From Firmicutes bacterium ADurb.Bin146 (lineage in GTDB: Bacteria > Bacillota > Clostridia > DUPQ01), in NCBI GenBank assembly GCA_002070475.1, contig MWDI01000063.1, positions 1 through 64,000 of the forward strand: a DNA stretch of 64,000 bases. The letters are read 5' to 3'. The translations under genes were made by a program, and so were the position numbers. Every line of letters begins with the position of its first letter. Positions within the stretch are counted from its first letter, which is position 1. This document shows positions 16,824 to 24,966 of the stretch, piece after piece. The notes beneath the pieces are model-generated. The model had not been told where the DNA came from. It saw nothing but the letters and a program-made list of their open reading frames with translations, and did not search any database.

Positions 16824-17528
16824 ATGTCAGCTGTAGCAAAAAAAGAAATAGCGGGATATTTCAAATCCCCCATAGCATATGTACTTATAGGAGTATACAT
16901 TCTTATAATGTCAATTTATTTCCATCCTGCATTAAAATCCGGATATGGAGATTTTGTTGATGTACTTGATGATGTCGGCATATTCCTTATATTTATAATA
17001 CCTATTCTCACTATGAGAATTTTGGCAGAAGATAAGAAGAATGGAACGGAAGTGCTTCTTCTTACATCACCAACCTCATTGCCTAAAATTGTTATTGGCA
17101 AATTTCTTGCAACATTTACTGTGTTTTTAGTCATAGTAGGCATTTCATTCATATACCCTATAGTTGTGGTTATATTTGAAGGAGTAATTACCACTCAGCT
17201 TGTTGGAGCATATATTGGATTTATACTGCTTGGTGCGGCATTCTGTTCAGTCGGAGTATTCTGTTCATCTTTAACTGAAAATCAGATTATTTCTGCAATA
17301 ATATCATTAGTTATAATGTTTTCGATGTGGATTGCAGACCAATATGCTGCTACTGTCGGAGGCCTGCTTGGAGGCATAATGGAATGGATATCTGTTCTAG
17401 CAAGATATAGCGTTTTCACACAAGGACTGCTATCTTTGGATAATATAGTATTCTTTCTGTCTTTTACAGCCTTGATGCTGTATTTGACAGTCAGAGTTAT
17501 TGAAAGACGCCGTTGGATACAGGGGTAA
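16824..17528 (+). CDS. ABC-2 type permease (GldF-like)
   Basis: This 234-residue protein has six predicted membrane segments and starts one base after the ATPase gene ends. The N-terminal KKEIAGYFKSPIAY segment and MR.LAEDKK.GTEVLLLTSP before the third helix are characteristic of ABC-2/GldF permeases. The ribosome binding site GGAGGAG lies in the 3' end of the ATPase gene. It should form the membrane channel of the exporter. Confidence 0.9.
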   Translation: MSAVAKKEIAGYFKSPIAYVLIGVYILIMSIYFHPALKSGYGDFVDVLDDVGIFLIFIIPILTMRILAEDKKNGTEVLLLTSPTSLPKIVIGKFLATFTVFLVIVGISFIYPIVVVIFEGVITTQLVGAYIGFILLGAAFCSVGVFCSSLTENQIISAIISLVIMFSMWIADQYAATVGGLLGGIMEWISVLARYSVFTQGLLSLDNIVFFLSFTALMLYLTVRVIERRRWIQG

Positions 17529-17532
17529 TGAT

Positions 17533-18987
17533 ATGAAAAAAGAAAGCAAATTAAGAAAAATATTAACCAGCAAGAGTTTCAAATACGGTACAAGTTCCTT
17601 TATCATTGTAGCAGTAGTACTTGCACTGTTTATTGTAATTAATATTACGATTCCGTTATTGGATTTGGAGTGGGACCTTACGCCAGAAGGACTATATACA
17701 TTGAGTGACACTTCAAAACAGATTTTGGAGGAACTGGATGATGAAGTGGAAATTATTGGTCTTATGGACCCGACAAAAATTAGTTCAGCTTCAAGTTATT
17801 ACGATGTAATAAGATTTTTGAATTATTATGATGATTACGATAAAGTAACGGTTACTTATGTGGATCCAGATACCAATATTGGTTATGTTTCACAAATCGA
17901 TCCTACTGGAGCATTGGATCTTACAAGGCAGAATTTTGTAGTTAGAAGAATTAAGGATGGGAATACCAAAGCTGTGAAATATTATGATCTATTCAGCACC
18001 TATGTTAGTTCAGATTCAACTTTCGAAATTACTGACACCGGATCAAAGGTCGAGAATGCGTTTACAAGCGCAATAAGTTATGTTACGAGAGACAGCTATT
18101 CAAAAGTTTACTTTGTACTTGGGCACAATGAATATTCCTATTTGGATGGATATATAACAGCAAGAGATGTAATGGAACTTAATGGATATGATGTTTCTAC
18201 ATTTGATTTAAGAAGCACTCTTGAAATTCCTTCTGATGCCGATATACTTTTAATAATTAATCCAACAATAGACCTTTTGGATGAGGAAACAAAACTTTTA
18301 GAAGATTTTATGAAAAATGGCGGACGTCTGATGATTTGTCTTGGTGCCTTAGAAACAAATGAAAAATTTCCTAACATACAGAAATTCTTGGATTACTACA
18401 ATATTCAGTATAATTATGACAGAATAAAAGAGTATGATGCGAACTCCTACATGGCAAGCAATCAGTATTATATATTTCCTCAGATTATCGGTACAGAAGC
18501 TACTTTGAATGTGTATGACAACATATCATATCTGTTAATACCGAATGCCAGAAGTATTCGTATACTTAATAAATCCAAATCATTCCTTGTAGTGAATCCA
18601 ATACTTAAGACTAGCGCAATGTCAAAACAGGAGGCATCTATAAGCGGATATGATTCAACTTCAGGAGCAGCTTATACAGGTGCTTCAGTGAAAAGCCTTG
18701 CGACAGAATCTAGGCTGATTGTTCTTGGATCTTCCGATTTTATGAGAGATTATATTCTTGTTAACAACAAAGCTTATGAAGCGGATTCCTCTAAATTTTT
18801 TATAGGGCTTGTGAACTGGCTTGAGGGAGATTATTCACAGGTTAATATAGAAGAGAAGAATTACTTTGTAAACATTATTTCAATTACTGCATCACAGGCT
18901 AATTTTGTAGCAGTGCTGCTATACATACTACCAGCTTTAATCTTATTATTCGGCGGTATAGTTTACCTTAAGAGGAGGCACTTATAA
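17533..18987 (+). CDS. GldG-like ABC auxiliary protein
   Basis: This 484-residue protein has one N-terminal and one C-terminal membrane helix (about 20-42 and 458-480) around a large extracytoplasmic domain. It matches the ABC_transp_aux/GldG type: WDLTPEGLYTLS near residue 48, a central ILLIINPT segment, and a LIVLGSSDF segment before the last helix, ending KRRHL. The start is the ATG at 17533 after AGGGGT; an upstream in-frame TTG inside the permease gene is rejected. It is thought to work with the ABC core outside the membrane; its precise function is unknown. Confidence 0.86.
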   Translation: MKKESKLRKILTSKSFKYGTSSFIIVAVVLALFIVINITIPLLDLEWDLTPEGLYTLSDTSKQILEELDDEVEIIGLMDPTKISSASSYYDVIRFLNYYDDYDKVTVTYVDPDTNIGYVSQIDPTGALDLTRQNFVVRRIKDGNTKAVKYYDLFSTYVSSDSTFEITDTGSKVENAFTSAISYVTRDSYSKVYFVLGHNEYSYLDGYITARDVMELNGYDVSTFDLRSTLEIPSDADILLIINPTIDLLDEETKLLEDFMKNGGRLMICLGALETNEKFPNIQKFLDYYNIQYNYDRIKEYDANSYMASNQYYIFPQIIGTEATLNVYDNISYLLIPNARSIRILNKSKSFLVVNPILKTSAMSKQEASISGYDSTSGAAYTGASVKSLATESRLIVLGSSDFMRDYILVNNKAYEADSSKFFIGLVNWLEGDYSQVNIEEKNYFVNIISITASQANFVAVLLYILPALILLFGGIVYLKRRHL

Positions 18988-20697
18988 ATGAAGAATCTAA
19001 AGACAATCATCATTATCGTTCTTGCGCTAGCTGTAGCTATTGCAGCTTATTTCATAATTGATGACATTATTTCCAAGACAAGAGTTACAAATCCAAATGT
19101 TACTGAACTCATTACTCCATCTAATGTGAAATCAACTGATATTCAGCGCTATACATTTTCTATAGCGAATGAACAAACCACAGTAGAGCTGATGGAAGTT
19201 AAAGTCAAAGACGAAAACGGTCAAGAGACTACTCAAATGCAGTATAGGTTAGTTAATGAACCGGATAAAGAGTTGAATGACAATATAAATACTGCTCTTG
19301 TACAAGCCGCATCATTAGTCTGCGTAAATATAATAGAAGAAAATCCAAAGGACATAGCCAAGTATGGTATAGATTACAACTCTTATTTTGAAGTTGTCCT
19401 CAAGGATGGTACAAGCTATAAAGTATATTTCGGTGATGTAATTGATGTAACATTCAATGTTTATGTAATGCGTGAAGGTGTTGATAAGGTCTACACGATT
19501 TCTGATACTTCATTCGGGATGCTGACAATTTACAGGGAATATCTTCTCTCTGAAGTTATATTCCCAGGGAACGCGAATAATCTTACATCCTTCTCTTTAT
19601 ACAAAAAAGGCGAACTGGAATTTACAATTGAACCTGATGAATATATAAAGTGGAAACTCGTGGATCCGTTAAATGCTAAAACTTATGCTCAGACAGCACA
19701 GGAAATGATTGACAAGACTTATGAGATGGTAATTGGCGAATATGTCAATGTTCTTCCTACAGAAGCAGATTACAAAAATTATGATCTTTTTAATCCGGCT
19801 TATTCAGTTAAGGTAATAGCTGATAATAAAACCGTATTCCTTCACATAGGAAGACAGTCCATTGAGGATAACAGTTATTACGCGAAGTTTGATAATTCAG
19901 ATGAAGTCTTCTTTATATCTGATGATTATTTAGGCTGGATTGATACTGAACTTTTGGAAATCCTTTATCCATTTCCTTATGAGCCGTCAATAAAGAATAT
20001 AAGTGCGATGCATTATGTTTTTGGAACAGGCGAGGTATATGATGTAATTATAGAAGAACAGGATTATCTGCTAGATGATAAACCTGTAAAAAATTATGAA
20101 TATACTATAAATGGTGATATTGTTCAATTACAGTATGGAGCTGACTTATATAACATTACATTCTATACTACGGTAATTGTCGATTATGACAAGCAGTGGC
20201 AAGGACCTTCAGAGAACCAGAAACCGTATTTTATGATTGAAGTGAATTATACCTCAGGAAACACTGAATATATCTCTTATTACAAACGTGATGATCAGAC
20301 AATGTATTACATAAGGTATAATCCAGAATTTGACATGATGTCACAGTATACAGGTACTGTTGTTGATTCTGGTCCTGTTATGAACAATATGAAAGAGTTC
20401 CTTTTATTATATACTGATTATCTGTATGTTCTTTGTACTGATGGCGAGGAGCATGAGTTTGGAGAATGGATAATTGTCAAGGAAGCCACAGAAGAAGAAG
20501 AGGGCTTAAAGCAGAAAGTATGTACTGTATGCGGACATAAGATTTCCGCACCTATATCTGTTATCAAACATACTGATCCAGGCTCATATAAAGGAGCTAA
20601 CTGGTGGATAATTCTTTTTGCAGTTTTAGTTGTAGGCGGGGTAGGAGCATTCTTTCTTATTAAGAATGCAAAGAAGAAGAAGCAAGAGGAGAAATAG
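18988..20697 (+). CDS. DUF4340 protein with a C-terminal cysteine ribbon
   Basis: This 569-residue protein has an N-terminal helix anchor (about 5-24), a repeated DUF4340 beta domain (about 80-330), then near residue 490 a short motif HEFGEW....AT....G...KVCTVCGHK, a C-terminal membrane helix (about 540-560) and a KKKKQEEK tail. DUF4340 proteins follow GldG-like genes in many exporter operons. The cysteine ribbon motif is common in surface proteins of gut Firmicutes, and this single copy sits just outside the membrane. AGGAGG is inside the end of the GldG-like gene, so translation is coupled. Confidence 0.83.
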   Translation: MKNLKTIIIIVLALAVAIAAYFIIDDIISKTRVTNPNVTELITPSNVKSTDIQRYTFSIANEQTTVELMEVKVKDENGQETTQMQYRLVNEPDKELNDNINTALVQAASLVCVNIIEENPKDIAKYGIDYNSYFEVVLKDGTSYKVYFGDVIDVTFNVYVMREGVDKVYTISDTSFGMLTIYREYLLSEVIFPGNANNLTSFSLYKKGELEFTIEPDEYIKWKLVDPLNAKTYAQTAQEMIDKTYEMVIGEYVNVLPTEADYKNYDLFNPAYSVKVIADNKTVFLHIGRQSIEDNSYYAKFDNSDEVFFISDDYLGWIDTELLEILYPFPYEPSIKNISAMHYVFGTGEVYDVIIEEQDYLLDDKPVKNYEYTINGDIVQLQYGADLYNITFYTTVIVDYDKQWQGPSENQKPYFMIEVNYTSGNTEYISYYKRDDQTMYYIRYNPEFDMMSQYTGTVVDSGPVMNNMKEFLLLYTDYLYVLCTDGEEHEFGEWIIVKEATEEEEGLKQKVCTVCGHKISAPISVIKHTDPGSYKGANWWIILFAVLVVGGVGAFFLIKNAKKKKQEEK

Positions 20698-20707
20698 ATA
20701 AGACAGG

Positions 20708-21238
20708 ATGAAGATATTTATAAAGCATGCCCTAAAGATAATGTTCGCATATACGACTGCGGCTGCTGTGTTTACATTCTTTGTAATAGCACCGCTATCA
20801 ATGGCGAATAATATGACCTTATGGCTTTTAATGTATTCCTTTGTAATGTTCTTATTCATGTTCTTTATGGTATCAAAAACCGCTTTTTCCATAGGGAAAG
20901 CTGAAAGATATGATAATAATTTGCATCCTAACATTGCAAAAGGTTTTCTATACGGGACAGCAGCTATGATACCTTACCTTATTCTTGGGCTTATACATTT
21001 GCTGATTTTTGATAACTCATTGGAAATAGGGTTAAGGATATTCCATTATATTTTTCGATGTGCTCTCGGACCGATGTATTTCATGATTAACACTCTTGAA
21101 TATACATGGTATGCCTTTTTAGCAGCTTATGCTACAGTACCAGTGATAAGCGGGTTATGGTATATTATGGGACTTAAGGGTATTGAAAAATTAAGCATAA
21201 CAAAAAAAATTAAAGATGATGAGGATTTCCTGAAATGA
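20708..21238 (+). CDS. Unknown integral membrane protein of the ABC operon
   Basis: This 176-residue protein has four or five membrane segments (about 10-30, 36-56, 77-100, 105-122 and 130-155) and a charged cytoplasmic tail. I do not recognise a family. It begins ten bases after the DUF4340 gene and its stop overlaps the next start (ATGA), so it belongs to the exporter operon. It may be an extra permease-associated subunit; this rests on context only. Confidence 0.65.
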   Translation: MKIFIKHALKIMFAYTTAAAVFTFFVIAPLSMANNMTLWLLMYSFVMFLFMFFMVSKTAFSIGKAERYDNNLHPNIAKGFLYGTAAMIPYLILGLIHLLIFDNSLEIGLRIFHYIFRCALGPMYFMINTLEYTWYAFLAAYATVPVISGLWYIMGLKGIEKLSITKKIKDDEDFLK

Positions 21239-22035
21239 ATGAAAAGATATTTAATAAATATAATAAAGTTATGCAAAAGGTTTTTGAAGAAAAAATGGAT
21301 GATGTCACTACAAGAAAAGATTACTTTTTTTTAATTTCAACTGCAAGAGAAAAATTCGAAACTGAGCTTATAGACGGTCTGAGTATTGAACAGGTTCTTA
21401 GGAAAGAAATCGAAAAGGAAGGTATAGATAATGTTCTTGATATTGCATTAATGATATGTGATATGTATCTTCCTTATACTCTTGTATCGATTATTCATGA
21501 GATTATAGGAGTTGAAGGCATTAAAGAAAGGATACTGGATGAAACTCGTCCTCAGTCTGACAGAGCTTCTTTAGTGAATGCTCTTGCAGGGTATGATACT
21601 GATGATGTCAGGTCTTTTCTTATTGATATTGTCACTTCAACAGATTCGGAATTAATAAGGGAAGAAGCATCTGATGTATTATCATATTTCGATATGGACT
21701 CAGTATATAATGATATTTCCAGATATTTTAATCTAAAGGAAATTAATGAAGATCTGCTTTCCGTACTTGTACAGATATACAAAGAATCTGACAAAAAAGA
21801 TCAGATATATAAAATACTAAGAGTGCATTTTCTTAATGCAGACAAAAAAGGTCTTGTTGCAAATCTGATGGCAGATTTGAACGACGGAAGAGCAGTAGCT
21901 TTTTTAAGAGGTTACCTTGCAAAGAGCATGTACGAAATCAAGAAGTCTGAAATTGTTGATATTTGCGGAGCAATTAGCAGGATGGGTGGATATGTGGAAG
22001 ATTTCATAAAATATAATCCTAATATGGAATCCTGA
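21235..22035 (+). CDS. Unknown helical-repeat (HEAT-like) protein of the ABC operon
   Basis: This 266-residue soluble, acidic, mostly helical protein overlaps the preceding gene by four bases. The stretch from about 105 to 200 reads like degenerate HEAT repeats (DRASLVNALAGYDTDDVR, then EEASDVLSYFDMDSVY), suggesting a protein-protein scaffold. No catalytic motif is seen. It is the last gene before the Rex promoter. Position implies a cytoplasmic accessory of the exporter, but no function can be assigned. Confidence 0.62.
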   Translation: MNEKIFNKYNKVMQKVFEEKMDDVTTRKDYFFLISTAREKFETELIDGLSIEQVLRKEIEKEGIDNVLDIALMICDMYLPYTLVSIIHEIIGVEGIKERILDETRPQSDRASLVNALAGYDTDDVRSFLIDIVTSTDSELIREEASDVLSYFDMDSVYNDISRYFNLKEINEDLLSVLVQIYKESDKKDQIYKILRVHFLNADKKGLVANLMADLNDGRAVAFLRGYLAKSMYEIKKSEIVDICGAISRMGGYVEDFIKYNPNMES

Positions 22036-22060
22036 GCACATAGTCTAAATCAATTGCTAA

Positions 22061-22089
22061 TTGACATGATATAATTATTTTTATATAAT
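22061..22089 (+). promoter_or_regulatory. Consensus promoter of rex and the EF-G-like gene
   Basis: Both hexamers are perfect: TTGACA (22061-22066) and TATAAT (22084-22089), with a 17-nt spacer. No clear Rex operator (TTGTTAA with its inverted copy) overlaps it. Confidence 0.85.
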
Positions 22090-22121
22090 TTGTCGAGTGA
22101 TTATTTATACTGGAGTAGGTG

Positions 22122-22763
22122 ATGGAGGCAAAAAAAAGAATATCTGAAGCGGTAATACGCAGATTGCCGAGATATCTTAGGTACATAGGGGAGTTGAAAG
22201 AAAGCGGTATCTTAAAAGTATCTTCATCCGAACTAGGCGAAAAAATGGGTATGACAGCATCACAGATTAGGCAGGACTTCAGTTATTTTGGTGGTTTTGG
22301 TCAACAAGGATATGGATATAATGTAGATGTTCTATATAAAAGCATGAAACAGATACTTCTTAAGGAACAAGGTTTTACAGTAATAATTATTGGAGCAGGT
22401 AATTTGGGTACTGCTCTAGCGAAATATAATAATTTTCATAATAGAGGATTCGACATAATTGGCATATTTGACATAAATCCAAAGCTTATTGGTAAAACAA
22501 TAAATGGAACCGTGATAATGTGTATAGACAAGCTTGAAGAATTCATTTCACAGCATGAGACTGATATTGCGATACTGTCATTACCTCGAAGTGAAACAAA
22601 AGATATCGCATCAAGGGTAGCAAATGCAGGAGTTAAAGGTTTATTTAATTTTTCTCCGATGGATTTGAAGCTTCCACATGAAATACCGATAGAGAATGTC
22701 CATCTCAGTGACAGTCTGATGGTGCTGGGATATAAAATAAAGAATTTTCAAGAGGAGAAATAG
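22122..22763 (+). CDS. rex: Redox-sensing transcriptional repressor Rex
   Basis: This 213-residue repressor senses the NADH/NAD+ ratio and controls fermentation genes. The N-terminal winged helix is clear (RLPRYLRYIGEL, then MTASQIRQDFSYFGGFGQQGYGY, about 12-65). The C-terminal Rossmann domain has IIGAGNLGTAL (about 90) and an FDINP acidic turn. The start chosen is ATG 22122, preceded by GGAG at six-base spacing; a GTG one codon earlier is in frame. It forms a two-gene unit with the EF-G-like GTPase, with no gap between the genes. Confidence 0.95.
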   Translation: MEAKKRISEAVIRRLPRYLRYIGELKESGILKVSSSELGEKMGMTASQIRQDFSYFGGFGQQGYGYNVDVLYKSMKQILLKEQGFTVIIIGAGNLGTALAKYNNFHNRGFDIIGIFDINPKLIGKTINGTVIMCIDKLEEFISQHETDIAILSLPRSETKDIASRVANAGVKGLFNFSPMDLKLPHEIPIENVHLSDSLMVLGYKIKNFQEEK

Positions 22764-24836
22764 ATGAAAACATACACCACGACTAATATCAGAAATGTAG
22801 TATTAATGGGACATGGAAGCTCTGGCAAGACAACTCTTGCAGAAGCCATGCTTTTCCTTTCAAAGGGAATCGACAGATTTGGCAATATCACAGATGGAAA
22901 CACCACATGTGACTTTGACCCTGAGGAAATAAGAAGGAAATTTTCAATTAATACCTCATTAGCACCAATTGAATGGAAAAATAATAAATTAAATATACTT
23001 GATACTCCAGGATATTTTGATTTTGCAGGTGAAGTGAAATGTGCGTCAAGAGCTGCTGAAATTGGGCTTATACTTCTTTCAGCAAAGAATGGAGTAGAAG
23101 TCGGAACAGAGAAATCATGGGATTATGCAGAGGAAGTCAATATAAGCAGAGCATTCTTCGTAAGCAAGCTTGAGGAAGAAAATGCAGATTTCTTTAAAGT
23201 ATGCCAAGAGTTGCAGGATAAGTTTGGTAGTAAAGTTATACCTTTCCAGTTTCCTATGATTGAAGATGGTCAATTTAAAGGAATTATTGATGTAGTATCA
23301 AAAAAAGCATATATAGTACAAAACAAGACTACTGAAGTATCTGAAATACCTGCACAGTATGTAGCAAAAGCTGAAGAGCTTAGAGAACCTATTATGGAAG
23401 CGGTAGCAGAAACTGATGAAGAGCTCATGGAGAAGTATTTTGAAGGAGAGCACTTTAGTGATGATGAAATTATAAAAGGCCTTATTCAGGGTATAGAAGA
23501 TGATGCGATATTCCCGATATACTGTGGGTCTTCTATGCAAATGACAGGTATTGATGTTCTGATGGACTCTTTAATATCTTTCTTCCCCTCACCTGCAGCA
23601 TACAAGGTGCACGCAGTTAAAGCAGGAACAGATGAGCAGGTTGAATTAAATCCTTCAAGTGATGAAAAATTCTGTGGGATTGTATTTAAGACAATGGTAG
23701 ATGCTTTTGTAGGTAAAATATCATTGATAAAAGTATATTCTGGAGAGTTGAAATCCGATATGGTCGTATTCAACAGTAGGACATCAGATACTGAAAAAAT
23801 TTCCAACCCATTTATACTCAAGGGCAAGAAACAGGAGTCATGTGAGAAAGCTGTAGCAGGCGACATAGTAGCTGTTGCAAAGCTTACGAATACACAAACG
23901 AATGATACATTATCTCTTCAGTCATTCCCTCTTGAACTCAAAAAAATTGATTTTCCAAACCCTTCAATATCCTTAGCAGTTGAACCACTTGCAAAAGGAG
24001 ATGAGGATAAAATAGGTGCAGGTTTAAACAAGCTTCGTGATGAAGATCCTACATTCAGGGTAGAAAATAATCCTGAGACCAAACAACTTCTTGTAAGTGG
24101 TCTTGGCGAACAGCACATTGATGTTATTACAAGCAAACTGAAAGCTAAGTATGGAGTCTCAGTCAAGCTTACAGATCCAAGAATTCCTTATAGAGAGACA
24201 ATAAAAAAGAAGCTTGAAGCAGAAGGAAAACATAAGAAGCAATCCGGCGGTCATGGCCAGTATGGGCATGTAAAGATAGTATTTGAACCTAATGATGTGG
24301 AAGATCTTGTTTTTGAGGAAAAAATATTTGGAGGTTCAGTACCAAAGAACTACATACCAGCCGTCGAAAAAGGATTGAGGGAATGTGTTGTAAAAGGAGT
24401 TTTAGCAGGTTATCCTATGGTAAGGCTTAAAGCCACTCTTATTGACGGCTCATACCATGATGTCGACTCTTCTGAAATGGCATTTAAGATTGCTTCTAGT
24501 TTAGCATACAAGAAGCTTATTGATGCTTCACCAGTGCTTCTTGAACCAATAATGTCTTGTGAAGTTATGATTCCCGATGCATACATGGGAGATATTATAG
24601 GTGATATGAACAAAAGAAGAGGTAGAATACTTGGGATGAATCCAGCAGAAAAAGGATATCAGAAAGTAATAGCTGAAGTACCTCATGCTGAAATGTTCAA
24701 ATATGCTACTGATCTTAGGAGCATGACACAGGGTAGAGGTTCATTCACAATGAAATTGGAAAGATATGAAGAAATGCCTGCTAACATGGCTGAGAAGGTT
24801 GTAGCAGCTGCAAAGAAAGATGCAGAAGAAGAATAA
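22764..24836 (+). CDS. EF-G-like translational GTPase, non-canonical
   Basis: This 690-residue protein has the five-domain layout of elongation factor G. The P-loop is GHGSSGKTT (about 17-25) rather than the canonical AHIDAGKTT, and G3 is DTPGYFD. The G4 box, normally NK.D, reads SKLE, so guanine recognition may differ. Domain IV shows GGHGQYGHVKI, and the end is acidic. These features match the EF-G2/EF-G-like branch, which coexists with true EF-G in many bacteria and whose role in translation is unclear. Its start codon directly follows the rex stop; the site GAGGAG lies inside rex. Confidence 0.86.
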   Translation: MKTYTTTNIRNVVLMGHGSSGKTTLAEAMLFLSKGIDRFGNITDGNTTCDFDPEEIRRKFSINTSLAPIEWKNNKLNILDTPGYFDFAGEVKCASRAAEIGLILLSAKNGVEVGTEKSWDYAEEVNISRAFFVSKLEEENADFFKVCQELQDKFGSKVIPFQFPMIEDGQFKGIIDVVSKKAYIVQNKTTEVSEIPAQYVAKAEELREPIMEAVAETDEELMEKYFEGEHFSDDEIIKGLIQGIEDDAIFPIYCGSSMQMTGIDVLMDSLISFFPSPAAYKVHAVKAGTDEQVELNPSSDEKFCGIVFKTMVDAFVGKISLIKVYSGELKSDMVVFNSRTSDTEKISNPFILKGKKQESCEKAVAGDIVAVAKLTNTQTNDTLSLQSFPLELKKIDFPNPSISLAVEPLAKGDEDKIGAGLNKLRDEDPTFRVENNPETKQLLVSGLGEQHIDVITSKLKAKYGVSVKLTDPRIPYRETIKKKLEAEGKHKKQSGGHGQYGHVKIVFEPNDVEDLVFEEKIFGGSVPKNYIPAVEKGLRECVVKGVLAGYPMVRLKATLIDGSYHDVDSSEMAFKIASSLAYKKLIDASPVLLEPIMSCEVMIPDAYMGDIIGDMNKRRGRILGMNPAEKGYQKVIAEVPHAEMFKYATDLRSMTQGRGSFTMKLERYEEMPANMAEKVVAAAKKDAEEE

Positions 24837-24863
24837 ATTTCGAAGTATAAACTAAAAATAACT

Positions 24864-24893
24864 AAAAGAATAGGGAAAAAAACCTGTTCTTTT
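24864..24893 (+). terminator. Probable terminator after the EF-G-like gene
   Basis: AAAAGAATAGG pairs with CCTGTTCTTTT over 11 positions (one G-U) with an eight-base A-rich loop. The T run is the right arm itself rather than a separate tract, so efficiency is uncertain. Confidence 0.55.
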
Positions 24894-24966
24894 TAATATA
24901 TAACAGGAAGGTATATGTTAAAATAAAAACGGACGCATCTTCGTTTGCAAATTAAGGAGGTGGATT

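Noticed and set aside
22021-22121. A Rex operator in the rex promoter region
   Set aside because: Segments such as CAATTGCTAATTGACA look partly symmetric but do not give the inverted TTGTTAA/TTAACAA layout.
24837-24966. A riboswitch before the rhamnosidase gene
   Set aside because: Apart from the probable terminator the 130 bases are AT-rich with no recognisable conserved core.
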